Assembly: GCF_009938225.1 (NCBI RefSeq)
Contig: NZ_AP019657.1
Location: 3,100,001 to 3,164,000, forward strand
Direction of reading: 5' to 3'
Length of the DNA stretch: 64,000 nt
Source of the DNA: Vibrio ponticus
Lineage (GTDB): Bacteria > Pseudomonadota > Gammaproteobacteria > Enterobacterales > Vibrionaceae
The notes under the pieces were generated by a model, which was not told the DNA's origin, searched no databases, and saw nothing but the letters and a program-made list of their open reading frames with translations. Position 1 is the stretch's first letter, and each line of letters begins with the position of its first letter. Made by a program: the position numbers and the translations under genes. Below are positions 39,782 to 49,762 of this stretch, piece by piece.

Positions 39782-40669
39782 ATGAATATTCGTGATTTCG
39801 AATACTTAGTCGCCTTGGCTGAGCACAATCATTTTCGTAAAGCGGCGGAAGCCTGCTTTGTTAGTCAGCCTACCTTGAGTGGGCAGATTCGTAAGCTGGA
39901 AGATGAGCTAGGTACCGCGCTGCTGGAGCGCAGTAGTCGTCGCGTGTTGTTTACCGATGCGGGTTTACAACTGGTGGAACAGGCGAAAAAAATCCTCAGT
40001 GAGGTGAAGCTGTTCCGCGATATGGCAAGTGATCAAAGTGGCGCGATGACAGGACCGATGCACATTGGTTTTATCCCGACGGTTGGTCCTTACATTCTGC
40101 CGCGCATTGTCCCTAAGCTGAAAGAGCAGTTTCCTGAGCTTGAGCTTTATCTGCATGAGGCACAAACTCAGCAACTTGTTCATCAACTTGAAGACGGCAA
40201 GCTGGATTGTTTGGTGTTAGCGGCGGTAGAAGAAACGGCGCAGTTTAAAGAGATTGAAGTTTACAGTGAGCCATTAAGTGTAGCCGTGCCTTGCGAGCAT
40301 GAATGGGCATCGCTGGATGAAATCGACATGTTAGAGCTTAATGGACGCACGGTTTTAGCGTTGGGTGATGGGCATTGTTTACGCGACCACGCGTTAGGTT
40401 TTTGCTTTGCTGCTGGTGCTAAAGATGATGAGCGTTTTAAAGCAACCAGTTTAGAGACTCTACGTAACATGGTCGCAGCAGGAGCAGGGATCACCTTGCT
40501 ACCAAAACTGGCGCTGCCAAAAGAGAAGATCAAAGATGGGGTCTGCTACGTGCGTGCCGTCAACCCTGAACCGACGCGCAGCATTGTTGTAGCTTATCGT
40601 CCGGGGTCACCATTTAGAGCGCGCTTTGAGCAATTGGCAGAGACGATTAAGCAGCAGCTTGAAGCTTAA
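39782..40669 (+). CDS. oxyR: Peroxide-sensing LysR-type regulator OxyR
   Basis: The protein has 295 residues. The N-terminal LysR helix-turn-helix has NHFRKAAEACFVSQPTLSGQ. The redox Cys pair is at 199 and 208 (GHCLRDHALGFC), the same numbers as in E. coli OxyR, where they form the activating disulfide. It activates ahpC, prx-grx and other peroxide genes. An OxyR box in this window precedes ahpC. Confidence 0.97.
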   Translation: MNIRDFEYLVALAEHNHFRKAAEACFVSQPTLSGQIRKLEDELGTALLERSSRRVLFTDAGLQLVEQAKKILSEVKLFRDMASDQSGAMTGPMHIGFIPTVGPYILPRIVPKLKEQFPELELYLHEAQTQQLVHQLEDGKLDCLVLAAVEETAQFKEIEVYSEPLSVAVPCEHEWASLDEIDMLELNGRTVLALGDGHCLRDHALGFCFAAGAKDDERFKATSLETLRNMVAAGAGITLLPKLALPKEKIKDGVCYVRAVNPEPTRSIVVAYRPGSPFRARFEQLAETIKQQLEA

Positions 40670-40689
40670 TTCACACTGTTTGATTGGAA

Positions 40690-40721
40690 TAAAAAAGAGG
40701 TTGGCATTGCCAACCTCTTTG
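40690..40721. terminator. Bidirectional terminator between oxyR and mrcA
   Basis: Stem AAAGAGGTTGGC/GCCAACCTCTTT with a 3-nt loop and a run of T on the minus strand; convergent genes. Confidence 0.85.
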
Positions 40722-40743
40722 CGTTTATGACTTAAGAAGGTAT

Positions 40744-43302
40744 CTAGAACAGCTCTTCGCCTTCGTCACTTGAGTAGATTGTGTCGGTGAGCTCTTCTGA
40801 CACATATTCCTTAGGCTCATGACCTTCACGGAAGTATTCAAACATCGATGTACCATCGACTTTATTGGTCAGTAGACCTGAGTCACGGTCGATGCGAATA
40901 CGCACGATACCTTGCGGGATTTTCTTATCTTGCTCAGCGTTGATGGATAGCGCAGTATGCATAAAGTCGATCCAAGCCGGTTCAGCAGTTTTCGCCCCAG
41001 ACTCAGCGCCAGTGATTTGACCTTTGCCTAGGTTCGCGTTTTGTGTTGTGCGACCTAGAGTGCGGCTGTGATCATCAAAGCCAACCCAAGCAATCGCAAC
41101 GACACCAGGACCGTAACCGTTATACCAAGTATCTTTTGAATCGTTGGTCGTACCGGTTTTACCACCAATATCACGACGTTTCAGTTTTTGTGCTCGCCAG
41201 CCAGTACCGTTCCAGCCTGTGCCATCACGCCAACTACCACCACCCCAGATGTTGCTGTACATCATCTCACGTACAAGGAATGCGGTTTGCTCAGAGATCA
41301 CTTGCGGAGCATAAGGTGACTCAACTTTTGTGGTTTCTTCAGCTTCGTTACCCGTTGGGATATCTTGCTCGTTAAACTCATTTTCTGGTTGGTCAGCTTG
41401 AGCGACCGGTGCAATTTGTGCCGCAGGGCAGTTTTGCTGACAAATGGTTTTTGGCGTTGCTTCAAACTCCATATCACCGTATGGACCGGTCACTTTTTCG
41501 ATGTAGTAAGGCTCAACATAGTAACCACCGTTGGCAAATACTGAGTAGCCTTGTGCCATCTTCATCGGTGTTAAGCTGCCTGCACCAAGCGCGATAGTTT
41601 CTGAGCGCGGCACATCTTCAATCGCAAAACCAAAGCGAGTGAGGTAGTTACGTGTGTCATCCAAGCCGACTTCACGCAGTACACGCACTGCCATTACGTT
41701 CTTCGATTGGGCAAGACCGATACGCAGACGAGTAGGACCCACATAAGTTGGTGGTGAGTTCTTCGGGCGCCATGCAGTGCCTTGGCTTTGATCCCACTGG
41801 TTGATTGGCGCATCGTTAATCAGTGTTGCTAGCGATAAACCTTTATCGATTGCTGCTGAGTAGATAAATGGCTTAATACTTGAGCCCACTTGGCGTACCG
41901 ACATAGTGGCGCGGTTAAACTTGTTATGTACAAAGTTAAAGCCACCCACCAGTGATAGCACCGCACCATTTTCAGGGTTCATTGCGACAAAGGCGGTGTT
42001 GGCATTTGGCACTTGGCTTAGTTGCCAGTGATAAACTACGTCACCTTCCTCTTGTTGATTGGCAATTTGGCGTACCCAAATTTGCTCACCCACTTCGAGA
42101 ACATCGCTTGCTTTCTTCGGAGCAGGACCTTGGCGTTCATCGGTGCGGAATTGACGCGCCCACTTAATGCCATCCCAATCCAGTTTTGCTTCACCCACAT
42201 TTTTAATGGTGACGGTTGCTGATTTTGCTGCCACAGCAGTCACTACCGCTGGTGTCAGTTCACCATAGCTTGGTACGTTGCGAAGCGTTTTTTCAATTTG
42301 CTCAGCAGACATTGGCGTTGCATTCGGTTTCCACAGTACTTTTTCAGCACCGCGGTAGCCATGACGCTCATCGTAAGCAAGCAGGTTATTGATAGCGGCA
42401 TCGTTCGCTGCGTCTTGCAGTTTCGAGTTAACCGTGGTGTAAACGTTCATACCTGAGGTGTAAGCATCTTCACCGTAGCGTTCAACCATCCACGCACGCG
42501 CAAGTTCAGCTACGTAGGGTGCACTTAACTCAATCTCTGCACCGTGGTAGCGTGAAACGATCGTTTCAGCACGGGCTTGGTCGTACTCTTGCTGCGTGAT
42601 GTATTTTTCATCCAACATACGCATTAGCACTACGTTACGACGGTTGGTCGCGCGCTCAATCGAGTAGATTGGGTTCATAGTGGATGGCGCTTTTGGCATA
42701 CCCGCTAAGGTGGCAATTTCGCTCAGAGTTAACTGGTTAAGATCTTTACCAAAGTAAACGCGTGCAGCAGCACCAAAACCGTACGAACGATGACCGAGGA
42801 AGATCTTGTTAACGTACAGCTCCATGATCTCTTGCTTGCTAAGAAGTTGTTCAATATGGATAGCAATGAAGATCTCTTTAATCTTACGCATGATCTTCTT
42901 CTCGTTTGAAAGGAAGAAGTTACGCGCAAGCTGCTGCGTAATGGTACTCGCACCCTGTTTTGCAGAACCCGACAGTGCCACAACGATGGCTGCACGAGTA
43001 ATACCAATAGGGTCGATACCATAGTGGTCGTAGAAGCGGCTGTCTTCGGTCGCGATTAAGGCTTCAACTAGATGCGGTGGGATTTCGTCATACTTCACAG
43101 GAATACGGCGCTTTTCACCAAACTGAGAAATCAGTTTGCCGTCTTGGCTGTACACCTGCATAGGCGTTTGAAGTTTAACGTCCCGTAAAGTCGCTACGTC
43201 TGGTAGTTCTGGTTTGACATAGAGATAGAAGCCAAAAATGGTTCCTACTCCAAGTATCATGCAAACCACAATGAAAATGAGCAATCGCTTTATGAACTTC
43301 AC
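40744..43302 (-). CDS. mrcA: Penicillin-binding protein 1A (MrcA)
   Basis: The protein has 852 residues with an N-terminal membrane anchor. The glycosyltransferase-51 domain has EDSRFYDHYGIDP and GASTITQQLARNFFL. An OB-like linker follows. The transpeptidase has SxxK in RQVGSSIKPF (Ser about 470) and KTG in IGGKTGTTND. A Gln/Glu-rich insert with CQQNC (near residue 620) separates the core from the C-terminal part. It polymerises and cross-links peptidoglycan in the periplasm. It is divergent from pilM, the usual order. Confidence 0.96.
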   Translation of the reverse strand: MKFIKRLLIFIVVCMILGVGTIFGFYLYVKPELPDVATLRDVKLQTPMQVYSQDGKLISQFGEKRRIPVKYDEIPPHLVEALIATEDSRFYDHYGIDPIGITRAAIVVALSGSAKQGASTITQQLARNFFLSNEKKIMRKIKEIFIAIHIEQLLSKQEIMELYVNKIFLGHRSYGFGAAARVYFGKDLNQLTLSEIATLAGMPKAPSTMNPIYSIERATNRRNVVLMRMLDEKYITQQEYDQARAETIVSRYHGAEIELSAPYVAELARAWMVERYGEDAYTSGMNVYTTVNSKLQDAANDAAINNLLAYDERHGYRGAEKVLWKPNATPMSAEQIEKTLRNVPSYGELTPAVVTAVAAKSATVTIKNVGEAKLDWDGIKWARQFRTDERQGPAPKKASDVLEVGEQIWVRQIANQQEEGDVVYHWQLSQVPNANTAFVAMNPENGAVLSLVGGFNFVHNKFNRATMSVRQVGSSIKPFIYSAAIDKGLSLATLINDAPINQWDQSQGTAWRPKNSPPTYVGPTRLRIGLAQSKNVMAVRVLREVGLDDTRNYLTRFGFAIEDVPRSETIALGAGSLTPMKMAQGYSVFANGGYYVEPYYIEKVTGPYGDMEFEATPKTICQQNCPAAQIAPVAQADQPENEFNEQDIPTGNEAEETTKVESPYAPQVISEQTAFLVREMMYSNIWGGGSWRDGTGWNGTGWRAQKLKRRDIGGKTGTTNDSKDTWYNGYGPGVVAIAWVGFDDHSRTLGRTTQNANLGKGQITGAESGAKTAEPAWIDFMHTALSINAEQDKKIPQGIVRIRIDRDSGLLTNKVDGTSMFEYFREGHEPKEYVSEELTDTIYSSDEGEELF

Positions 43303-43447
43303 CGGATATTTCCTGATTGATTGAGGTACTCAAGGCAAGATGCCTTGTAACCTTAGCTAACAATTTAGCTTGCGTTAATTTTGTGCTTTTTGTCGGCAAC
43401 AATGCTGTTTACGCAATATTTGCAACCGATGCCTGGAGCACAGCGAT

Positions 43448-44434
43448 ATGATTAATTCATTAATCACTGGCGTTGATATTGGTCATTACAGCATTAAAGC
43501 CGTTGTTATCAAACCAGTTAAAGGCACACTTACACTCTCAGCATGCCGAGAGTTGATTATAAGAGATGATATTTTCTCCGATAATCATCAGTTAAATCAT
43601 CAGGAAATTGTAAATAAACTAAAAGAACTAAGGAAGGCTTTGCCTATTTTTAGTCAAACAGTCGCAATCTCGGTACCTGATAATTCAGTGATTTCTAAAC
43701 TAATACAGATAGATAAAGCCTTGTCTGTACAAGAGAAAGAGTATGCCATTATTGAGGGATTTTCTCATCAATCTCCCTTTGATGTGACTGAACTCTATCT
43801 CGATCATTGTGATTTAGCTTCGCTATCCTCTGAGTCAGACCAGCAATCAGTCCAAGTTTATGCGACGAAAAAAGCGATTGTTGATAGTCGCTGTCATGCT
43901 TTTCAACTAGCCGGATTTAAACCTTTGTTTTGTGATGCTCACAGTCATGGACTGGTTCGCTTATGGCAGCAAGCGGCGCAAAACCAAGCGCGTTACGATT
44001 GGATGTTACTTGAGCTGGGGCAGACCAACGCACTGCTAGTTCGCGACTTCATTACCGGCTCTCCATGGTGCAAAGAACTGGTGGTCGGCACTCGTTCAAT
44101 AACGAAGCAACCCCAGAGTGAGCTTTGGGGTGATGCGGTGGAGGAGTTTGCCAATGAGCTGGTGGCGCAAATAGAGCGGCAATGGCAGTTGCTTGGCAGT
44201 GAGGAGCAAGCATCGATACGCGGAGTTTGGTTAACCGGTGGCGGGGCAAATGTGCCATTTATTGCTCAAGCCCTACAACTAAGGCTAAAGCGTCGCTTGG
44301 GGCTTGAATGTCAGTTACTCAATCCGCTCGAATTGGTTGATGATAGCGCCGCTCAAGATGGTCCTAGCTATAGCGCGGCTTTAGGCATTGCATTATTAGG
44401 CTTGGATTGGCTGAGGGGGAGTGGTGCTGCATAG
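43448..44434 (+). CDS. pilM: Type IV pilus assembly ATPase-like protein PilM
   Basis: The protein has 328 residues with an actin-like fold: GVDIGHYSIKAVVIKP is the phosphate-1 motif and GVWLTGGGANVPFIAQAL the adenosine motif. PilM is the cytoplasmic partner that binds the N-terminus of PilN. The first 400 bp are more AT-rich than the rest of the operon. It starts the pilMNOPQ operon. Confidence 0.92.
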   Translation: MINSLITGVDIGHYSIKAVVIKPVKGTLTLSACRELIIRDDIFSDNHQLNHQEIVNKLKELRKALPIFSQTVAISVPDNSVISKLIQIDKALSVQEKEYAIIEGFSHQSPFDVTELYLDHCDLASLSSESDQQSVQVYATKKAIVDSRCHAFQLAGFKPLFCDAHSHGLVRLWQQAAQNQARYDWMLLELGQTNALLVRDFITGSPWCKELVVGTRSITKQPQSELWGDAVEEFANELVAQIERQWQLLGSEEQASIRGVWLTGGGANVPFIAQALQLRLKRRLGLECQLLNPLELVDDSAAQDGPSYSAALGIALLGLDWLRGSGAA

Positions 44435-45026
44435 AATCAATCTATTGCCTTGGCGTGAGCAACAGCTTAAGCACCAACAGCGGCGCTTTATCTCGATGTT
44501 GGTTGTGTCGATTGTCATTGCTTATCTACTGCTTTTAGGTGCAGGGAGTTATATCGAGTCACAACAGCAGATCCAGCAGCAACGGTTGGATTATTTAAAC
44601 ACTCATCTGGCTAAACTGAATCATCAGCAAACGGAGTTGGCGCAACGCACTTTGCAGCAACAGGCATTACAACAGCAGTTGCAGCAATTGAGCGACTTAC
44701 AGTGGCAGCGCAATCAACCCACATTACTGATGCAGTTATTAGCCAGCTTAATTCCCCAAGGGGTGTATCTCGAGAGTATGACGCTAAAAGCGCAGCTGGT
44801 GACCATAAAGGGAGTTGCTCACTCGACCGAGCAACTGACTCACCTGCTCGAAAGCTTTGAAACGAGCCAATCGATCACTCAGGTGGTGATGCACTCTATT
44901 CAGCACAGTCAGCAGGCGAGCAGTGATTTGAGCCAAACTTTTCATCTCTCTTTTCGTTTGCCTCTACGTCCAGAGAAGAATAAAAAGGGCGAAAAAAGAG
45001 AGGAGCGTGCTGATGAGAATCGATAG
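44424..45026 (+). CDS. pilN: Type IV pilus alignment protein PilN
   Basis: The start is one of two adjacent GTG codons (44421 or 44424); the later is better spaced from GAGGGGGA and gives MLHRINLLPWREQQ. The INLLPWRE motif is the PilM-binding sequence of PilN. One membrane helix (about residues 25-45) is followed by a Gln-rich coiled coil and a ferredoxin-like periplasmic domain. The gene overlaps the end of pilM. About 200 residues. Confidence 0.92.
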   Translation: MLHRINLLPWREQQLKHQQRRFISMLVVSIVIAYLLLLGAGSYIESQQQIQQQRLDYLNTHLAKLNHQQTELAQRTLQQQALQQQLQQLSDLQWQRNQPTLLMQLLASLIPQGVYLESMTLKAQLVTIKGVAHSTEQLTHLLESFETSQSITQVVMHSIQHSQQASSDLSQTFHLSFRLPLRPEKNKKGEKREERADENR

Positions 45027-45624
45027 TCAGATAGATTTCGCTTACTTAGCACAAGCTCCGATGATGGTTCGTCTGCTGTGTTGCTTGGCATTATTGATAG
45101 CACTCCAAGCAATTGGCTACTTGTGGTATCTGGACGGGAAATTGCTCACGCTCAAGCAGTTACGTCAGCAAGAAATGACTTTAAAGGCGAGTATTGTTAA
45201 CCAGACCCAAAAGCTCTCATTGCTGCCTGCCCTGACTCAACATATCAGCCAACTTAAGCGGCTAGAAAAGCAATCTTTTCAGCAATTAGTTCAGCCGCAT
45301 CAATCTTCCCAGATTTTACAGGCGATCAATCAGCTAGCGAAACACCACCATTTGTCGTTGCACCACATTGATTGGGGACAGCGACACCAGCAGGCAAGCT
45401 ACTATTTGCTGCCATTGAATATCGAGCTGGCTGGGAGCTATCACGATATTGCTCGGTTTATTCAACAAATCGCGACGCTTCCGCAACTTATCCATATTAG
45501 CGAGATGGCGTTTGGTCGCAGTGGTGTGACGACACAGCTGGTTAAAGTCACGCTACGAGCGCAGCTTTATCAAGCGAGCAGTGAATCCAGCTCGGCTGAC
45601 CAACTAAGTGGCACAACAAGGTGA
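45013..45624 (+). CDS. pilO: Type IV pilus alignment protein PilO
   Basis: ATG 45013 lies 7 bp after AGGAG (203 residues); a GTG at 45007 is too close. There is one membrane helix (MVRLLCCLALLIALQAIGYL), then a coiled coil and a periplasmic ferredoxin-like domain. PilO pairs with PilN to link the inner-membrane motor to PilP and PilQ. It overlaps pilN by 14 bp. Confidence 0.9.
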   Translation: MRIDSQIDFAYLAQAPMMVRLLCCLALLIALQAIGYLWYLDGKLLTLKQLRQQEMTLKASIVNQTQKLSLLPALTQHISQLKRLEKQSFQQLVQPHQSSQILQAINQLAKHHHLSLHHIDWGQRHQQASYYLLPLNIELAGSYHDIARFIQQIATLPQLIHISEMAFGRSGVTTQLVKVTLRAQLYQASSESSSADQLSGTTR

Positions 45625-45630
45625 TAGGTG

Positions 45631-46200
45631 ATGACGTTATCTAGACAAATGACTGTAACTGCGACGTTGTTGGTTAGCTTGCTGGGGTGTCGAGCAGAGC
45701 AATCCGATTTAGCGGCGTTTATTGCGAACGGTAAAGCTCAGCCTATTGATAAGGCGGAGTTTTCTCTGCCCGTATTAGCGATTACGCCCTTGAGTTACCA
45801 AGCGCAGGGCTCACCGTTTTCGCTCCCTAATGATGTGGTAGTGCAGGTCAATGAGCAAAAAGATCATTGTAGACCCAATGCTCGGTCAGCCCCTATTGCG
45901 ATCAAAGTGGGTGAGCATTCATTAAAAGGGGTTGTGTTGAAAGAGAATCAACCTATCGCATTGGTGGCGTTAGCTGATGGTCAATTAATTGGGCGAGAAG
46001 TGGGGCAGACGTTCGATAGCGGTACATATGTTGGAGTGATCACTGAGATTAGCTCGCAAGGGATGCAAGTGGCTCAGTTTGACACCGGGGAGCCGCAATG
46101 CGTTCTGCCATCTTCAGTCGCGGCAAACGTATCACTCTCTTCGCAAGCAATAGTGGTTGCTAATGAGCCGCGAGAAGGGAAACAAGGAGTGGGACAATGA
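45631..46200 (+). CDS. pilP: Type IV pilus lipoprotein PilP
   Basis: The protein has 189 residues from ATG 45631 with lipobox LLGC (Cys20). The C-terminal beta domain has the PilP-like GVVLKENQPIALVALADGQL and a YVGVITEISSQGMQV segment. It is an inner-membrane lipoprotein that connects PilNO to the PilQ secretin. Its stop overlaps the pilQ start (ATGA). Confidence 0.9.
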   Translation: MTLSRQMTVTATLLVSLLGCRAEQSDLAAFIANGKAQPIDKAEFSLPVLAITPLSYQAQGSPFSLPNDVVVQVNEQKDHCRPNARSAPIAIKVGEHSLKGVVLKENQPIALVALADGQLIGREVGQTFDSGTYVGVITEISSQGMQVAQFDTGEPQCVLPSSVAANVSLSSQAIVVANEPREGKQGVGQ

Positions 46201-47906
46201 TGAATGGTTCGCCGATGCGTTTTAGGTTATTTGCTGCACTGATGATGGTTACATTGATGCACACGACAACAAGCTTAGCGCAAGTGACGTCTAACCGCTT
46301 AGAAGGGATTGATTTTCAACTTAATAAGCAGCGCAACAGTAAAATTATGCTTGAGTTGAGTGAGCCGCATATTGCATTGGATATCGAAAAAACGGCTCAA
46401 GGTTTATCAATTAAAGTCTTTGATACGGCGATTGATGCTGAGCAACTTAAGCGCTTTGATGTCGCTGATTTTGCCAGTAGCGTGCAGATGCTTGAGCTGT
46501 TTCAGCATGGTGATGATATTGAGTTAACCGCACAAATTGAGGGAGCGTTTCGCTATCACTATCAACTCAATGATCATTTGCTGGAAGTGATAGTGCAGTC
46601 TGTTGAGCCAAATAAAGGCGAAGAGTTAAGCTTACCCGCAAAGAATATGTCGATTAACTTTCAAGACGTGCCGGTGCGTAACGTGTTGCAACTTATCGCG
46701 CAATACAATGGCTTTAACTTAGTCATGGCAGACTCGGTGAGCGGTAATATCAGTTTGCGGTTAGATGAAGTGCCGTGGACGCAAATACTCGATGTGATTT
46801 TACAAGTGAAAGGGCTGGCTAAACATGTTGACGGTAATGTCGTGATTGTGGCGCCCTTGGCGGAGATTGAACAAAGGGAGCAGATTCGTCTTGAACAGGC
46901 GCGTTTAGAGAGTGAGCGCGTTGGGTTTCAATCGCAAATCATTAAAGTTAACTTTGCCAATGCAAGTGATATTGCAGAGCTAGTCGGGGGAGAAGGCGTC
47001 ACGGGTATGCTTTCAGAGCGCGGAACGGTGCGGGTCGACGAACGTACCAATTCCCTCTTGATTCGTGATTTTTCGACTAATATTGATGCTGTGCGAGAGA
47101 TTATTGCCGCTTTGGATGTGCCAATTAAACAGGTGCAGATCGAGGCGCGGATTGTCACCATCAGTGAAGGAAATCTCGATGAGTTAGGTGTACGTTGGAG
47201 TGTCAACTCCAATGATGGTAGACTAGGCGCCTCTTTAGAGGGTAACTTTGACCAGCGCAATCAATCTCAACTCCTTGACGCTAATGGTAGCTTGCTTCCT
47301 GACGTTGATATTAGTGAGTTGCTCAATGTAAATTTAGCCGCTGCGGCAGCGAATTCTTCGACCATCGCTTTTCAAGTAGCTAAACTAGGTAGCAGTACTT
47401 TACTCGATTTGGAACTGTCGGCATTGCAGCGTGAGTCGAAGGCGGAAGTGATTTCCAGCCCACGTCTTATCACGACTAATAAGCAACCTGCTTATATTGA
47501 GCAGGGGACAGAAATTCCATATTTGGAAGCTGCATCGAGTGGTGCAACATCAGTATCCTTTAAAAAGGCGGTATTAAGCCTTAAAGTAACGCCGCAAATT
47601 ACCCCTGATAATCGATTAATTTTAGATTTAAATGTCACTCAAGATAGACCGGGTGAGGTGTTGAAAACGGGTACCGGAGAAGCGGTCTCAATCAACACTC
47701 AACGTATTGGCACGCAAGTGTTAGTAGAAAATGGCGAAACCATAGTATTGGGCGGTATTTATCAGCGCAGTGTGACTGATACAGTGGATAAAGTACCACT
47801 GCTCGGTGACTTGCCGCTGCTTGGCGCTTTGTTTCGGCGTAGCTACCAACAATTGGGTAAAAGTGAGCTACTTATTTTCGTTACGCCAAAAGTAGTTGTG
47901 CATTAA
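46197..47906 (+). CDS. pilQ: Type IV pilus secretin PilQ
   Basis: The protein has 569 residues with a signal peptide ending near TTSLAQ. An AMIN-type domain (about 35-125) is followed by the secretin N0 domain (SINFQDVPVRNVLQLIA), an N1 domain and the secretin barrel ending in VPLLGDLPLLGALFRR. It forms the outer-membrane pore for the pilus fibre, and for DNA uptake in competent vibrios. ATG 46197 fits AAGGAG best. Confidence 0.94.
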   Translation: MMNGSPMRFRLFAALMMVTLMHTTTSLAQVTSNRLEGIDFQLNKQRNSKIMLELSEPHIALDIEKTAQGLSIKVFDTAIDAEQLKRFDVADFASSVQMLELFQHGDDIELTAQIEGAFRYHYQLNDHLLEVIVQSVEPNKGEELSLPAKNMSINFQDVPVRNVLQLIAQYNGFNLVMADSVSGNISLRLDEVPWTQILDVILQVKGLAKHVDGNVVIVAPLAEIEQREQIRLEQARLESERVGFQSQIIKVNFANASDIAELVGGEGVTGMLSERGTVRVDERTNSLLIRDFSTNIDAVREIIAALDVPIKQVQIEARIVTISEGNLDELGVRWSVNSNDGRLGASLEGNFDQRNQSQLLDANGSLLPDVDISELLNVNLAAAAANSSTIAFQVAKLGSSTLLDLELSALQRESKAEVISSPRLITTNKQPAYIEQGTEIPYLEAASSGATSVSFKKAVLSLKVTPQITPDNRLILDLNVTQDRPGEVLKTGTGEAVSINTQRIGTQVLVENGETIVLGGIYQRSVTDTVDKVPLLGDLPLLGALFRRSYQQLGKSELLIFVTPKVVVH

Positions 47907-48070
47907 ATAGAAAATAAATTTGCATTAGGTCGACCTTATCTAGATAATTTCGGGTCTTATCACGAAATATCTGTGAGGAATAGGTGTCACAAGCATCTTC
48001 TAAGTCAGCTTAAGGCTGTCCCTTCTTGTGGCGATGTCATTGAATTAACGTTGTAAATTACTGCTAAAAC

Positions 48071-48589
48071 ATGGCTGAGAAACGCAATATTTTCCTTGTT
48101 GGCCCAATGGGAGCCGGCAAAAGTACGATTGGTAGACATCTAGCTCAACAGCTTCATATGGAGTTTGTTGACTCTGACACTGTCATCGAAGAACGCACAG
48201 GCGCAGATATCGCTTGGGTTTTCGATGTTGAAGGTGAAGAAGGCTTCCGCGCTCGTGAAGAAAAAGTGATTAATGACCTAACTGAAGAGCAAGGTATCGT
48301 TCTTGCTACAGGTGGTGGTTCAATCATGAGCAAAGAAAACCGTAACCGTCTATCTGCTCGCGGTATCGTTGTATACCTAGAGACAACCATTGAAAAACAA
48401 CTTGCACGTACAAACCGCGACAAAAAACGTCCTTTGCTACAAACGGACAAGCCTCGCGATGTACTAGAGTCTCTGGCTGAAGAGCGCAACCCGCTATACG
48501 CTGAAATTGCGGATTACACTGTACGCACAGACGATCAAAGTGCAAAAGTGGTAGCCAACCAGATCGTAAAAATGCTAGAAGAGAGTTAA
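48071..48589 (+). CDS. aroK: Shikimate kinase AroK
   Basis: The 172-residue P-loop kinase has [15 protein letters not shown], a shikimate-binding [13 protein letters not shown], and the LATGGGS motif. It phosphorylates shikimate in aromatic amino-acid synthesis. It follows pilQ by 164 bp and heads the aroK-aroB-damX-dam-rpe-gph-trpS cluster known from many gammaproteobacteria. Confidence 0.96.
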   Translation: MAEKRNIFLVGPMGAGKSTIGRHLAQQLHMEFVDSDTVIEERTGADIAWVFDVEGEEGFRAREEKVINDLTEEQGIVLATGGGSIMSKENRNRLSARGIVVYLETTIEKQLARTNRDKKRPLLQTDKPRDVLESLAEERNPLYAEIADYTVRTDDQSAKVVANQIVKMLEES

Positions 48590-48619
48590 GAATCACTTAA
48601 CTCGAATTGGAGCATACCC

Positions 48620-49708
48620 ATGGAACGGATTACGGTCAGCTTAGGTGAACGTAGCTATCCAATATCAATTGGTGCCGGATTGTTTGATGATCCGGCCCAC
48701 CTTTCTCTTCTAACGGCAAAGCAAAAGGTAGTAGTGATTAGTAATGTCACTGTTGCGCCGTTATACGCCGATAGAATCCTCTCAATGCTGGCACAGCATG
48801 GCTGCCAAGCATCGTTACTTGAATTGCCTGATGGCGAGCAATACAAAACCTTAGAAACCTTTAACACCGTGATGAGCTATATGCTTGAGCACAACCATAG
48901 CCGTGATGTGGTGATGATTGCATTAGGTGGCGGTGTGATTGGTGATCTGGTGGGTTTTGCTGCGTCTTGTTACCAGCGCGGGGTCGATTTTATTCAGATC
49001 CCTACCACCTTATTGTCACAAGTGGACTCATCAGTTGGCGGAAAGACGGCGGTTAACCATCCACTCGGCAAGAACATGATCGGTGCTTTCTACCAGCCTA
49101 AGTCGGTGATTATTGATACCAACTGCCTATCCACTTTACCTGAGCGCGAGTTTGCGGCAGGTATGGCTGAGGTGATTAAATACGGCATTATTTATGATGC
49201 AGCGTTTTTCGATTGGCTAGAGCAAAACTTGGATGCGCTGTATGCCCATGATGAAAAAGCACTGACTTACGCAATTGCTCGTTGCTGTGAAATCAAAGCG
49301 GAAGTGGTCTCTCAAGATGAAAAAGAGTCGGGCATTCGTGCGCTGCTCAATCTTGGACACACTTTTGGTCATGCGATTGAAGCTGAGATGGGCTATGGCA
49401 ATTGGTTGCACGGCGAGGCAGTCTCATCGGGTACGGTGATGGCAGCTAAAACCGCACAATTGTTGGGCGACATCACTCAAGCGCAACTCGAGCGTATTAT
49501 TGCGCTACTGAAACGTGCAAAATTGCCAGTACATACGCCAGAAAGTATGAGTTTTGAAGATTTCATGCGTCATATGATGCGTGATAAGAAAGTGCTTGCT
49601 GGTGAACTGCGTCTTGTATTGCCAACGGATATTGGTCGTGCAGAAGTGGTGAAAGGCGTTTCTGAACAAATCATTAAACAAGCGATAGACTTTGGTCGAG
49701 AGCTGTAA
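48620..49708 (+). CDS. aroB: 3-dehydroquinate synthase AroB
   Basis: The protein has 362 residues. The NAD-binding [16 protein letters not shown] and the metal-site segments [13 protein letters not shown] and LHGEAVSSG are present. It cyclises DAHP to dehydroquinate. It follows aroK by 30 bp. Confidence 0.97.
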   Translation: MERITVSLGERSYPISIGAGLFDDPAHLSLLTAKQKVVVISNVTVAPLYADRILSMLAQHGCQASLLELPDGEQYKTLETFNTVMSYMLEHNHSRDVVMIALGGGVIGDLVGFAASCYQRGVDFIQIPTTLLSQVDSSVGGKTAVNHPLGKNMIGAFYQPKSVIIDTNCLSTLPEREFAAGMAEVIKYGIIYDAAFFDWLEQNLDALYAHDEKALTYAIARCCEIKAEVVSQDEKESGIRALLNLGHTFGHAIEAEMGYGNWLHGEAVSSGTVMAAKTAQLLGDITQAQLERIIALLKRAKLPVHTPESMSFEDFMRHMMRDKKVLAGELRLVLPTDIGRAEVVKGVSEQIIKQAIDFGREL

Positions 49709-49762
49709 TTGCCCTATCTGTGGCTGAAAAGAGCAGAGTTAGAAAAAGCTTAGGTTGAGAAC